Shown here piece after piece: positions 22,975 through 35,490 of a DNA stretch of 64,000 nucleotides. The stretch comes from Talinum fruticosum (lineage: Eukaryota > Streptophyta > Magnoliopsida > Caryophyllales > Talinaceae): contig JAITYX010000004.1 in assembly GCA_021018815.1 (NCBI GenBank), forward strand, positions 8,069,501 to 8,133,500. Direction: 5' to 3'. Position 1 is the stretch's first letter. The number at the start of each line of letters is the position of its first letter. A program made the translations under genes and the position numbers. The notes below the pieces were generated by a model that saw only the letters and a list, made by a program, of their open reading frames with translations, had not been told where the DNA came from and did not search any database.

Positions 22975-23676
22975 TGGATAGTGTATGTAACTTGAAAAAT
23001 AAAAGGCTGTGATTCCCCTTTCAAAATCAACAACGTACGTGATACTTAATTATGATAATTGAAAAAAAAATCAACTCGATATTTATCTACATATTATGGC
23101 ACTAGCCCGTGTTTAAGTTCCATGTCACAAATATTAAGTTGTTAAAATAACTTGTTATCATAGTTATTATGACCTGTTATGATTTATAATTATCCATTAT
23201 AAAATGTTATAAACTGTCTGCTTTTATAAATATGTTCATTCAAACAAACCCCTATTAAATTGGTGATGAGCTAATACATGTTCATGAGAGCAATAAAACT
23301 TAAAGTTCTGTTGCAAAATCATCACAGTCAAAATTTCATGAGATGAAAGCCTCGATAAACTATATATATATGTACCTAACTATTATATATATTCTTTGGT
23401 TCGCCTTTTTCCTTCCTTCTATTACTTCAATTTTCTTGAATAAAACAGTATCATTTAAAAGAAATTATAACATATGAAGAAAAATATTAGATTAAAAAGG
23501 AGGCATACAAATAAAAGACAAACAATTAATTTCAAGAGACAAATATAAGATAATTCCATGTACACAAGAATTATTACACAAACCCAGACCCAAATCCAAA
23601 CCGATAATATATATATATATTCATCATTAAAAAAGGTCCATGCATGGGTTACCTTTGATTATTCCAAGGGGGCTAT
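22975..23676. other. Intergenic AT-rich DNA
   Basis: Contains short (AT)n runs near 23363 and 23608 and no supported gene. It lies 3' of the minus-strand MIR169 precursor and may include its transcript end. Confidence 0.5.
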
Positions 23677-23714
23677 ATCATCCAAAGGTCTAACATGAGA
23701 TGAAGAGATAGAAA

Positions 23715-23737
23715 TATAGCCCAGAATGACCTGCCGC
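23715..23737 (-). ncRNA. Predicted miR169 passenger strand region
   Basis: On the minus strand this 3'-arm segment (GCGGCAGGTCATTCTGGGCT) pairs with the mature miRNA with a few mismatches, as expected for a star sequence. The exact ends need small-RNA reads. Confidence 0.65.
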
Positions 23738-24130
23738 TTAGCTTAGCTTTACAACACCTTCAATTAAATATTGACACAAATCTCCATCAATCAACCACAC
23801 TCTACAACTTGTATCTCTACGAAAGAACGTCAAATGGTCAAAATACTTCTTAACGTACTGAATTAACTACTATATTAATGGCCAAACAGTATTTAGGGTC
23901 ATATATCCGAGCTTCGTAGAGTTGGTATCCAAAGATCTTAACTATCGAATAAGAAGAAAAATCTCCGGGTTTAGAAAAGTGTGGAGCTTTGCTAGCCTAG
24001 GTATAGGATCCTTCAACATCCCCCCCAAAAAAAAAAAAAAAAAGAAAACCCCAAAAAAAAATCATAAAATGACATTAGGGTAATTGAGACTCTAACCCTG
24101 AACTTCTGTCGTATATATTGTTTTAAGCTA

Positions 24131-24151
24131 CCGGCAAGTCATCCTTGGCTG
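24131..24151 (-). ncRNA. miR169: Mature miR169
   Basis: Identical over 21 nt to the miR169 form ending in CCGG, on the 5' arm of the hairpin as in all known MIR169 genes. Confidence 0.9.
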
Positions 24152-24218
24152 CACTACATAGACTCTTTCCCCCATGCAAGACCTTGGATGATTTACTACT
24201 GAAATAGTATGATACGCG

Positions 24219-24550
24219 AGAGAGAGAGAGAGAGAGAGGAGGGACGAGAGATTTGGAAATGAAGATGAGGTGGGAAACTACGAAGGCAAAGGTGTATATA
24301 GAGAGAATATGGTCAAAAGTGATGCATGCAGCTATGTTATGTAGGTAGGTATATAGGCAGCTTGTTGGTGTTATATAATGCATGAAATGAAATACGTACA
24401 GTACACCAGTTTATCCGTGCAAGACAAATTTTTAACCAATGGAATAACAGAAGAATTAATTGGCTCAAGAAAAGGGCAGTGAGAGAGAGCATTAGATCAG
24501 ATCAGATCAGATCAGATGTGACTTCTGCATGAGAGAGAGAGAGAGATGAT
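24219..24550. repeat. GA microsatellites and a GATCA tandem repeat
   Basis: (GA)n runs lie at about 24219-24238 and 24531-24546, and (ATCAG)n at about 24493-24517. They lie in the leader and promoter of the MIR169 gene. CT/GA-rich tracts are common in plant core promoters. Confidence 0.8.
24295..24302 (-). promoter_or_regulatory. TATA box of MIR169
   Basis: The minus strand reads TCTCTATATACACC about 100 bases upstream of the hairpin. A transcription start about 30 bases downstream would leave a short CT-rich leader (24219-24238) before the stem. The spacing fits a Pol II miRNA gene. Confidence 0.55.
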
Positions 24551-24989
24551 CAAGTTTAATTACAACACGACCAGTGACCAATCACTATCACTTTGATCTC
24601 AGATTTGCACTTTTTACTACTTGATTTGTACTTGATTTTGTTGGGATATATAATAAGATTCATAACTACTTTCTTCATTTTATAATTTTTTTTTTATTGT
24701 ATAAAAAATACAAAGAGAATATAAAATTGATTACAAAGTTTTTTTTTTAAAGTAAAAGAAAAAAAGAATCCCAAAACATAGAATGGAAAATAAATTGTCT
24801 AAATTTTGCAATACAATCTACGCCTCTATTACCCTTACAGTATTGATGATTGACAAAACTTGGCTTCAACTTTTTAGAAAATACTTTGCATCCTTAATAA
24901 GTGTTTGGATCTCCCAGGAAGGATGAATTTCACCACATATTGCTTTGATAAAAATTTGGTTGTCCCCTTAAATTACTAAGATCGAAAAC

Positions 24990-27900
24990 CTACTTGGATT
25001 GCGACTTACACCCCATTCCGCATAGCGAGTTGCTTCGCTACCAAAGCCGATTCTGAACCCAAATTAGAATCCCAACTTGAATAAATCTGTCATCCCAACT
25101 TCAAGTACGAATCTATAAATTTGGATCCATCGAAGTTTATTTGATAAATCCTCCCTACAGACTTAATCCATCTAACATAATGAGGTGAAGTGGAGGAAAT
25201 AGGAGAGAAATTTGTGATAATTGGTTTAGTATGATCATCCAATTCCTCTAACCTTCAATTCCGCCTAAAGTCTTTTTGCTCTTATGATTGTAACCACGAA
25301 TTACATCTTCCATTGTTAAACGGAATCTCATTCCGACTCTTCCATATACTCCAAATAAAATAAACCAAGCAAACTATTTGAGATGGTTTATTCAAACTCC
25401 CTAAACATATGAATTACCTTTGAAATAGTAGCATTATTAAGTTGACTAATATTCAAATCCAACCACTTTTGATGATAAGCTTTTTCCCAAGTATCCTTAA
25501 TGATGGAACAACGTGCAAATAGATGATCAATCAATTCAAAATTCTGCTGACATAACGGACAATGATGATCAATATTAATACTTCTTCTTAATAGGGTATC
25601 CCTCTTAGCTATATAATTATGCTCAACTTATCACAAAAATAGTTTAAGTTTAGGCATAACATCCAGATTCCAAATCCATGCAGCATCCCAAAAAAATTTC
25701 CTCGAGTTGTAATGTTATGCGCATTCCAAGTTGAAGATTTTGTCGTAAATTTACCTGTACTCGAAAGACCCCAACAAACAACATCATCCAAATCATGAGA
25801 AGGTAGAGGAATACTCTTAATTAGGTCACAAATAACTATTGGAAGAAAAGAAGAAAGAAGATGCATATCCTATTCTTTAGAAGGCTTAATACATACACTA
25901 ATAGATGCATTAAGAACTGGAATACCTTGTAAATGAAGGTACATGACCACGCCAAATATCATGCCGGAATTTTATAATCTTCCTATTCCCAATCTTCCAT
26001 CTTAGTCCTCTTTTAAAAGGATCTTTTTCTTTGAGCAGACATTTCTAAGCCCAAGAATCTAAAGTTTTAATTTTCCTCGAGAAAAAAAAGATGATAGGAG
26101 ATATTTAGAACGCATAATTTTAACCCGAAAATTATCGAGGCTCATGGAGATATTTCTAAATAAGTTTACGAGAGAAAAACTTAATTAACCACCTCGGTTT
26201 TCCTTAATCCCAACCCTCCCATCTTTTTAGGTGAACAAATTTTATTCCATGAGATGGGCAAGCATTCCTTTAATATCTTCAGATTTTTCTAGAAAAATTC
26301 CCGAATAATCTTATCTAGCAAACTTGGATGTACTTTTTGGTAGCTTAAAACATTGCATGGGGTAAATGATTCCAAATTGGATTGTATTAGAACAACTCTT
26401 TCTACTTTGGAGAGTGAATTAGCTTTCTAATTATGAAGTTTGCTATCTCGCTTTGAATGAATATAAGAAAAGGTATCACTATTGGTCTTCCCCTTAAAGC
26501 AACATCCATATAGGAGGATAAATAAATACGGTGAAAGAGGATCTCCTTGTCTAAGTCCACGAGGTGGTCTAAAAAACCACAAGATTTCTCATTAATAATC
26601 AATGAATAAGAGACAGTAGTAATACACTCCCTTATCCAATTAATCCAAGTAAGATGAAATCCCAATTCTTTCAAATAAATAATGATAAAGTTCCACTCTA
26701 TTCTATCATAAGCTTTCTCCATATCCAATTTAAGTCCAACATATGAGTGTTTACCTTTCATGTTACTAAATTTGTTAATAACTTCATGTGCCAAAAGGAT
26801 GTTGTCATGAATATCTCTATTAAGAACAAAGGCACTTTGATAAGGACTAATAATTCTTTGAAGAATCGATCTTAACCTATTAACAAGAACTTTGGAAATA
26901 ATTTTATACAAACTATTGCAAAGATTGATTGATAAAAATGTATAGTTAAGAAGGGATTAGCAATCTTCGTAACAAGGGCAACACAGGTATGATTAACTTC
27001 TCCTAACAACTTACCACTCCTAAAAATCCCTAACACGCTTAATAACCTCATTCCCAATAATCTCCTAATGTTGGAAAAATCTCACCCCATAGCCATCTCG
27101 GTCCCGGGGCCTTAACTAGATTCATATGAAAAACAACGTTTTTAATTCCCGTGGTGTGATTGGTGCTGTAAGTAAGTTGAAGATTTTCCGTTTCGAGATC
27201 ATGGATGGCATATTAACATTAATAGACCCCTAGTTCTCCCTTTGCGAAAGAAATCTATTAGAGAAATCCGTAACAAATTTTTGTTTAATAATTGTACTAT
27301 CACTAACCCAAATCCCCGACTCATCCTTTATTTGAGTGATATCCATCCTCTCGTTTCCGTATCGAACAACACCTTTGTAAGAACTTCGAATTCCTATCAC
27401 CTTTGCTTAACCATTCCTTTCTATAAAATTTCCGCGAGTACTTTTGATTAAACAAAATCAATCTCTCTCTTTGTTTAATAGGCCTTGCATGCCAATGTAG
27501 TAGTCTAAAACTACAAGGATGATCAATCAACCTATCTTCAACTTTTTGTAGCTACAAAGAATTCCTTTCCACACGTTAAATAATTATTAGAAAATTTCCT
27601 AGCCCATCGCTTAAGATTAACCTTAATATTCTTCGGTTTGCTAACAACTTTAAACATACTTGTTCCTCTCGTATAAATAATTCCATTTATCCTTAATGAT
27701 CTTTTGACTTCATCATATACCAATTATTCGAAAACGGAATCTCCTATGACGATTCCGTCTTCTCTCTGAATTTGTATTGAATACTATGTAACCACGATCC
27801 GAGCATGAAAAGGGTCCATGAGAGACCAAATAGTTTGGATATAAATTAACCCAATCTCTATGTGCAATAACTCTATCCAATCTTTCATAAATGAGTTATC

Positions 27901-28480
27901 CTCTCGATAATTTTTTTCCATGTAAAAATCCTACCTGTTGAAGGAATACTTTTCCCCGAATAGAATTGAGAAATTTCTCATTTGTTAGAAATTAACAAGA
28001 GATAATTTTTGACCCCCTAACTTTTTTAAAAAACTTGACAATTCATTAAAATCCCTAACAATACACCAAGGTAAATTAATCAAACAATTAAGATCCTATA
28101 AGTGATTCCGAGTACCATAAATTCTCGATATAATACATTCCTTATGTATGATTTTATCAAAAACATGAAGATGTATAGTTTGTTGGTCTTTGGAAAGAAC
28201 ATTAGCTGTAATATTAGTTGAATTCCATAGAACTCACATTCCTCCGAGTGATTAACCGGTAGAATATAATCATAATTACTCGTATCCCAAAGATGAAATA
28301 ATTTTTTCAGTATTATGTCTCAATAAGGAAAAGAATATCCGGACCTAATTTATGAGTTAAAATCAGAATTTCCTACTTAATTTGGTGCTTTTATACGCCT
28401 TAAACATTCAAAGCAACAATTTTCACATAAAACTTTTGAAAAAGACCCAATATAATCTAATATTGGGAATATAAAAATCA
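24990..28480 (-). pseudogene. L1 ORF2: endonuclease, reverse transcriptase, zf-RVT, RNase H
   Basis: Endonuclease pieces at about 28480-27740 include GPDILFLIET and LPWCIVRDFNE. The reverse transcriptase (26911-26402) shows YKIISKVLVNRLRSILQRII, then ISPYQSAFVLNRDIHDNILL, then LKLDMEKAYDRIEWNFI with the first catalytic aspartate. The second active-site box (FADD-like) is not readable, because the frame is lost after 26402. The zf-RVT domain is at about 25866-25450 (WGLSSTGKFTTKS, then CPLCQQNFELIDHLF). RNase H is at about 25230-24990 (YQINFDGSKF). It would copy LINE RNA at nicked chromosomal DNA. Many stops make it non-functional. Confidence 0.85.
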
Positions 28481-29397
28481 TCCCACAAATAAAATCAATC
28501 AAATTCTTAAAAGAGAAAATAACCATTATCACACCGTTTTTAATACAACAAACATAATCCAACACATGAATCAAAAAATAGACAAAATAAATCAACTTGC
28601 ATAACCAAAATCGGGGCCTTTTTTAAGGTAGTCGAAATAAGAGTCTTGGGAAATTCATAACATTTTGAATCTCCTCTCGCCCATAAAAATAAAAAACAAT
28701 AAAAACCACATAATAACAATAAATTAAAAATACACTAGAGCAGGAACATATCAGTTCGAACAAGAATATGAATTCTTAAGGCACTCGTATCACTAATTCA
28801 ATGCATATCTCGGCCAATAACCCACGTTCATTATGAAAATACACAAAAGGACAAAAGAAACAGTTCTTATTAGATAACCATAGCAAGAAAATAATCCATG
28901 CCAAGAGAAAGAGAACCAAAAATAGAAGAATAGAACCTTGAACCCCAGAAGAAGAGAATAAGAAGAAATAATGAACATTGAAACAAATCCTAAATAAATT
29001 AGCCTCAGAGTGATCCTTGGATTCATCGTCGACATTTCTGTTACTAGGCGGCAACAGCCTCTGGGGCTTCCATCCCTGACCGAGGGCAACCCTCAAGGCT
29101 AACAATGCCACCATAGTAAAATAATTAACTAGATCCAAACCCGAAAAGGTACCAGGAAAAGTCCGTACTAAAAAACTGTACTACTCATCGTAAGTCATGA
29201 TTAACCATAAAAAGGGGCAAATATCCTCAATAATCTACCAACATCGCAATTCATGCAAAGACACCTGAATAGCAGCAACAATAAACAAACCAGCCTTCAG
29301 CTGAAACAGGAAGAAAACAAGGCCAAGGACAATAGTCCCACTATGAAGAAAAGGAAAGAAACTTGAATTGGAAAAACAAAACCATAGGGGAGCATAG
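28481..29397 (-). other. L1 spacer between ORF1 and ORF2, left piece
   Basis: Lies between the endonuclease start and the Gypsy insertion point. It contains minus-strand hydrophobic frames without recognisable domains. The matching right piece is 49623-50470, so the reconstructed spacer is about 1.8 kb, unusually long for an L1 and perhaps containing further unrecognised insertions. Confidence 0.5.
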
Positions 29398-31500
29398 TGT
29401 AACGCCCCAATTTGATCATTTTTAAACTCTACACAACAGATAATCACACCATAATAACGCAACATAATACTAAGTTATGTAAGGGGTGTTACCGCCGTCC
29501 CCCATCATAAGACAAGGCTAAACATTAAAATATGATATCATGATATTCCTTTTCGTTTACATCAAGCGCTCAAACTTAGAGTTTCATAACACCATAACCA
29601 ATATTTACACAACTCAAACCATTAGACATGAGTACTTCTCCAAAATACAACTTACCATTTAACAAAAGTACCCATCGTCATTGATAAACCTCTATAAGAG
29701 TATAAAGACTAATTGACCAAAAGCTAACCAAGTAAAACTAATTGTACTATACTTAAGAGTAAGAGTCAAACTACGAGTCACTTATCCGAGTCGGCATTTC
29801 CTGGTTTCTTGACCCTTGTCACTTCCTTCGAATGCTAGCATGCTTTTCTCTCCCTAAAAACAATTATGAAAATATATAAAAAAAAAATGAGTGATAGACC
29901 CAACACGTTCCCCTTGTACTCGTAAAAATATTTCTAAGAGCCAGGTGAGTGCGCACAAATGTTTAAAGTCGATTTCAAAAGCTATTTATACGTGAAAGTG
30001 TAGTAAATTCACTATACATTAATCATTGTAATAGTTTAGGACCCATTTACGTACATGTGGTTGCTATGGTGATTCCGTGAGATCATCATATATATGTAAA
30101 CAATTCATTTATCTTGATCGATCAAGGAGGACCCCTATGAACTGTAAATGTATATGTGATAAATGAATTGTAAGCTACGAAGTGGGTCCTATGAACCGCG
30201 GATGTATCAATAAATTATTGTGAACTATTTGTCTGTGAGTTGTGATGTGGGTCTTAGTAGTTTTAAAATAACCAAATTAAAACTTTAAACTTATTAATAA
30301 AGTGAAACATTCCGAAAGGTACAAGTAATAATGTACCTTGAAGCTGCTAGATACTCCCTTTTAGACCCTTATTCGGATTCTTTACGTTCGTTAAACTTTG
30401 ATTTAGCCTCTATGTTTGCAATCGACTTTTATTAATTTTCATGCTTAATAACATATCATTTTATAATTGTCAACAACTTTATGAATTAATGAACCATAAT
30501 TATAGATTTCTTTTATAAAGTTAGATATTTCTATGAATTTCCTTCTTACTTGCTTCCATTCACTTGGCCTCCAGTTTCATACAATCTTATATAATTCTAG
30601 TATCCCTCTTTACTCAAATTTAGTTTACCTTTTCAATAATTTAATTTATCCGAACTCGATTCAATGCTCTAATTTTTACCTAATCTCAATTTACGTTGTC
30701 AAGATCTCCAATAAATCTTCCAACTTATTAATATTTATATTTTCATTTATATTTCAATCCTAGGTAATACAACATAACTTCAAATAAACCAATACTCATG
30801 AGTCTTCCTATAGCTTAACTAAATTTCTACTATCCAAAATAATATTCTTTAGTATCACAATTTAATTTCCTAATTTATATTTATTTCCCTAGTTATTTAT
30901 TTAAATAAAAATAATTAAATTTACTTAGAATAAAAGTTAGAGAAAAATACATAATTTAAGAGGTGGAAAAAGGGTGGTGGAAGGAATTTAGGTTGCTTGG
31001 AGGAAAGGTGACCGGTGGCCGGCGGTGGCGGGTGATAGGTAGCCGGTGACTGGATGCCGGCTATGTCGTGGGCCGATAGTAGTAGCAAGGGGAAAGTGAG
31101 GGAATTGGGAGAGAGAGAGAGAGAAAGGGCTAATATTTAGTTTTTTTTTCTTGAGCCTTGCAAAACCAATCATTCTTTGCTTCTATTTATAGGCCTAGAG
31201 TGTTAATCCAACTTTGCTTCTTCTTATTTTTTCCTTTTTTTCCTCTTTTTGTCTAATCGGTAATTAATTCATACTTATCTTAAAAATATTTAACCACTTG
31301 GCGAATTTATGTCCACACATATGGCTTGGTTTAAAATCATATATTTTGTTTTATTTATAATTTTTTTTTCTTAATCACTAAGCAATTCGATAAATTTTCC
31401 GACTCTAAATCCGTGATGTTCAAATATATGTATATATCTATGAATGTGTATAAATATTTAAATAGCTATTTGTGTTAAGAAGCATTTATAAATTCATAAT
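29398..31500 (-). repeat. Gypsy-type 3' LTR, first piece
   Basis: Aligns over its whole length with 43575-45680, starting TGTAACGCCCCAATTTGATC and ending at AATTCATAATATATATC before the TA-rich pararetrovirus border. It includes a TATA box (31183-31192, minus) and a GC-rich leader around 30990-31090 with repeated GGTGGCCGG-like words. Confidence 0.92.
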
Positions 31501-31587
31501 ATATATCAATATATATATGTATATATATACATATATATATATATGTATACACGTGTGTGTATATCTATATTTAGAAATTATCTAAAT

Positions 31588-32300
31588 AGATTCAACATTT
31601 CAATTATTAATGTGATTTACTATTCACCAATCAAAACACTATTCAATCACTATTCAAGCTTTCTACTCGACAAGAAGCTGTTCAAGATAAATACGATTTA
31701 TCAATCACTATTCATACTTTTGGTCTAATCAAGGACTATTCCAATAATTCAATACTTGTCGGAAGATATTTTCAAGATCAAGATTCTATTCCAATCAAGA
31801 CTCTCAGCCGTCCAAGTGTTCGGCGTCTATTCATTTTGTTTACTATAAATATGTATTCGTTTCTCAATTAGAGGGCATCGATCAATTGCCTTACTTACAA
31901 TCACTTGTAATCACCTACTCCCAAATACTCATTGTATCCAACCTCTCTCCGAGAACTTTATCCAATCCTTGTATCAATTTTCAATTCCCAATCAAAAGTA
32001 AGTTTTGATTCATTATCATCTTCTATATTTTAATTACTTTCATTTAATTGTTTTCAATCGCTTTGTTTTCATCTTTTGTTTTGTTAAATTAATTTGTCAC
32101 CCTACTTCCCGCTACTCAACCACAAATAGTACCCCGAGCTTCGTCCTTGAGCTCTAGTCCGGTCCTGTCTTCATTTGGTATCGAGCCAAGTCTGTCTATT
32201 TTGTTGTTGCACCGTAAGGCCTAGCGTTGGTCGGCCGTTGGTCGGCCGTGTGAGGTGGTCCCGGTAGAGGGTGGTCCCGGTAGTGTGTGTGCGTAATTAT
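31588..32300 (+). promoter_or_regulatory. Pararetroviral leader with TATA box and PBS, plus arm
   Basis: CTATAAATAT at 31843-31852 is followed by a leader of about 480 bases holding a PBS (TGGTATCGAGCC, 32176-32187) before the movement-protein frame. This is the only place in the block where the promoter region joins the leader and coding part. The upstream 250 bp occurs again, inverted, at 36245-36495 but without the TATA box. Confidence 0.65.
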
Positions 32301-32324
32301 CGACGGAATAGTTAAGCTTAAGCT

Positions 32325-33133
32325 ATGATGACCTCTTGGTTACGAGATCATCTAGGTTTAGCAAGTAGCAAGAGTACTAATGTGGTCAATAGCAAAGAAG
32401 TTAGTTGTCAAGTTGATTTCTCAAATTGGTCTATTCCAAAACAAAAGATAGAAACCATCTATCAAATAGGCAAGTTTGATTTCAATACTCCTTTTTCAAT
32501 AAAAGATCATGAGCAAACCTTCGACTTAGATGAAGAGTTTCAAACTATTAAATTATTATCAAATATTTCTATTAACAAATATAAAGAAAAATATAGATAT
32601 ATTCATTTTGGTATATTCAAATAGCACTCAAGCCATTAACAAGATTAGGATTAGATTGTCCTATATTCATGGCATTAAGAGATAATAGATTAATTAGATA
32701 TCAAGATTCTTTATTAGCTATGATTCAAACCAATACATGTAATGGTCCAATTTATTTCAATGGTTGTCCAAACTTTTCACTTGATCTAAATGATCCCTGG
32801 ATCATGGACACATTAATTTTAGATATTCATATGCAAAATGATTCAAAAGTATTATTTAGGGAATTATCAAGAAATTTCGCTATTACTTATAGAGTTTATT
32901 TCAAGCTTTTTTCTTCTCAATTAAATCCAAAGTGTTTATTAAAACCTACTTTAGACAAAACAATATTATTAAAAATTGAATCGGAAAATACTTCAAGTTT
33001 TACTCCTAAGTTATTAAAGTGGAATGAAATAACAATTCCTCAAGAATTTGTTATTCAAAATATAAAGCCTCCTAGGAATATTGCTCAAAAGAATATTCAA
33101 CAAGTTATTGAAGAGCTCGATGGCGAGTATTAA
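32325..33133 (+). pseudogene. Pararetroviral movement protein remnant, plus arm
   Basis: Two frames (32325-32624 and 32669-33133) joined by a frameshift near 32625 resemble the 30K-type movement protein at the N-terminus of Petuvirus/florendovirus-like polyproteins. Landmarks in the second piece are the ALRDNRL segment, GPIYFNGCPNF and the YRVYFK segment. Movement proteins widen plasmodesmata for cell-to-cell spread. The break means no complete protein can be made. Two further copies, at 35480-35870 and 40865-41690, are on the minus strand. Confidence 0.75.
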
Positions 33134-33213
33134 TAAGATTCAATTCTATTAATGAAAGATCCTTTTCTTCAAGGCTTTCATAGAAAAGAGATCTTCCTAG
33201 ATCTTCTTTCTCC

Positions 33214-33756
33214 ATGCCTTCAAGAACTACTAATTATGATTATCTAAAAGATAATCAAGTAGATGATTCAATTCCTTCTTCCTCAAAGATTTATTACAAA
33301 TCAACAATAGCCGAGCCAGTTGAAGAAGATAGTTCTTCAATAGGTTCACCCACTCATTCCGTTATGCAACCTCCTTCTTACTCCTCAATTAATGTTATTA
33401 CGGAACCCTTTACAATAGATAAAGATTATTTAAGAAGAGATTTAGATTTAATAGAACAAATTCAAGATCTCGAATTAAGAAAAGAATATTTAGAAAAACT
33501 TAAAGGTATTCTAATAAAGGAAGATTTATTAAAGACTACTCCTCCAGGTTTAAGTATCAATAAAATATTTGAAAAATATGATACTCCAAATATTTTAAAG
33601 GTAGTTAATATTCAAGACTTAAAAATGAAAATTAATAATCTTAAAGAACAAATTAAAGAAATTAATCAAAATTTGTGTTCACTCCAAACTAAAGATTTAG
33701 AGTTAGAAACAAGAATATCATTAATAGAAAATATGTCAAGTAGTCCGAGTTATTAA
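33214..33756 (+). pseudogene. Pararetroviral coiled-coil region with internal deletion, plus arm
   Basis: A 180-residue frame opens MPSRTTNYDYLKDNQ and ends in a strong coiled coil (EQIQDLELRKEYLEKLKG and NNLKEQIKEINQNL). Compared with the minus arm it lacks about 2 kb, the whole coat-protein part, between the DYLRRD segment and the DLIEQIQD segment. The fusion point lies near 33440 and shows repeated AGATTT, so it is a deletion product rather than a natural gene. Confidence 0.75.
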
Positions 33757-34437
33757 TGAAGATACTCCAAGTTCTTCGAATCAACAATTCATTTCAACAA
33801 TTAACCATATAAATTATCAAAAATGGTATATTTATATTACTTTGAAAATTAATGATAACTATGAATTCAATACTATTGCTTTACTTGATAGTGGAGCGGA
33901 TCAAAATTGTATTAAAAAGGTCTAATTCCATCAATTTATTATGAAAAAACTAAAGAACGACTCCATAGTGCTAATGGAATGGCACGACAAATTAAATACA
34001 AATTATCAAATGTTTATGTACGTAACCAAGGATATCATTTCAAAAACACCTTTGTCCTAGTCGGGGATATAGATCAAGAAGTCATATTAGCTACCCCATT
34101 CATTAGCCAGATTTACCCTTTTAAGGTTGATCGATTTGGTATTCATACCCAAATTCATGAAGAATGTATTTCATTCAAATTTTTATCTTCGAGGTTTTCA
34201 AAAAATTTATCTATTACAAAGCATCCTTTTATTTATATGATTTCTAACAATGATTCTTTCTTTTCAACTTTCAAAATGAGTCAAGAAAAAGAAAGAAATA
34301 TTCAAACCCCTCACCATTATGCAATCAAGCCCATTACTCCTTCTCAAATTTCGATTCCAACAACAAATACATTTCAAGTCCTACGACTTCAAGATTTTCC
34401 CCCTCTTTCTTATGCACAAGTTTCTTCAAAATTTTAA
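33757..34437 (+). pseudogene. Pararetroviral aspartic protease remnant, plus arm
   Basis: The catalytic motif ALLDSGADQN is at about 33880-33910. It is followed by a frameshift near 33922 and an open frame from 33979 that contains the ILATPFI segment, equivalent to the ILG(T/S) loop of retroviral-type proteases. A proline/threonine-rich linker ends in a stop at 34437. The protease would cut the polyprotein in virions. Confidence 0.75.
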
Positions 34438-35490
34438 AAACCATCAATTTTGAGTCCTTCTTTTGATTCAAAATATTTCACAAAACCAAACAAAGAACAT
34501 GTTGCTTACACCAAGTTTAGGCAACCGCAAAACCTTTCTACACTCAATGAGTTCGTCAAAAGCACATTCATACTCGAATGTTTCTTTATTAATGATAACC
34601 CACTCAAAACTAGAACTTTTACGAATTTATTTTAGTTAATTCAAAATCTACTCTCATCGAACATGTTCCGGACAAAACCAATAAAAACCAAATAGCTTAT
34701 TCCAAGTTACGAATTCTCAAGATCGTCACTATTGAAGAATTCGCTAACAAATATACAATGAAGTCCTTTTCTCAACCATTTAACCCACCGGGTTATAATT
34801 ATGTTGATTATGAAAGAGCTCGGTATTACACATTTTCTACGAGACCATTCAATCATTCTCGGTTTAAGCTGTTTCGATACAAGAACCGACTTTCAATTCC
34901 CCATCCGGTTCTATAAATGGTGGATAACCATGGGGTCTCTTCAAGACATCCGGCTCGAAGAAGTTAAAAACACATCGTCGATTATTCAAATACCTCAAAT
35001 AGCAGTCCAGACCTCAAGGAAATCCTATTCCATAAGAAATATGGATTCCCATGGATCCTTTGTTGGTCTTTTTCAATCACTCAATATTATAAGCTACCTG
35101 CATCCTACTCATTACTAAGAGAATTCAAGATTAAATTGTGGGAAAGATTCAATTTCAAAGCTGCTTTAGGAATAAAGACAGCCCCACCAACTCAACCAAG
35201 CACCTCCTACTCCACAAAAGAAAGAAGCAAGTTCAAAAGGTAAAGAAAAGGTTCAAGAAGATGAGATCCAACTACTCAAGAAGGAGATCATGTTACTCAA
35301 GAAACAACATCAACAATTGCTTCTCAAGGAACCAAGTGTTGAATCGATGAAGACATTCAATCCGATTATGATCCATTCGATGGGCCATGCGCCCAAAATC
35401 CATATGATATTTAGCCCATAATGGGTATTCAAAAAAAAACATATATTTTCTAACGTTTTCATGCGGGTTTTCAAGATTTTGCTTCGGTGA
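34438..35490 (+). pseudogene. Pararetroviral region after the protease, plus arm
   Basis: Broken frames at 34450-34635, 34801-35118 and 35138-35350 with tryptophan/tyrosine-rich stretches (for example RFYKWWITMGSLQDI). The family is not securely known to me, though similar segments occur next to pararetroviral genes in plant genomes. In known caulimovirids reverse transcriptase would follow the protease here. I see no YIDD-type motif. Confidence 0.5.

Larger units (their letters stand above)
23677..24193 (-). ncRNA. MIR169: MIR169 primary hairpin (long-loop precursor)
   Basis: The minus strand holds a perfect 21-nt match to conserved miR169 (begins CAGCCAAGGATGACTTGCCG) at 24131-24151. Its surroundings fold back on a 3' arm at 23677-23746. 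The plus-strand text of that arm (ATCATCCAAAGGTCTAACAT, then TAGCCCAGAATGACCTGCCG, CTTAGCTTA) parallels the minus-strand 5' arm (ATCATCCAAGGTCTTGCATG, then the miRNA, GTAGCTTA). The stem is about 70 bp and the loop about 375 nt, including an A-rich run at 24028-24060. miR169 directs cleavage of NF-YA transcription factor mRNAs. The loop is long but other MIR169 precursors also have long loops. This is the one confident host gene in the window. Confidence 0.9.

Noticed and set aside
24028..24060. A-run considered as a LINE or SINE tail
   Set aside because: It is inside the MIR169 loop, with no element body or target duplication attached.
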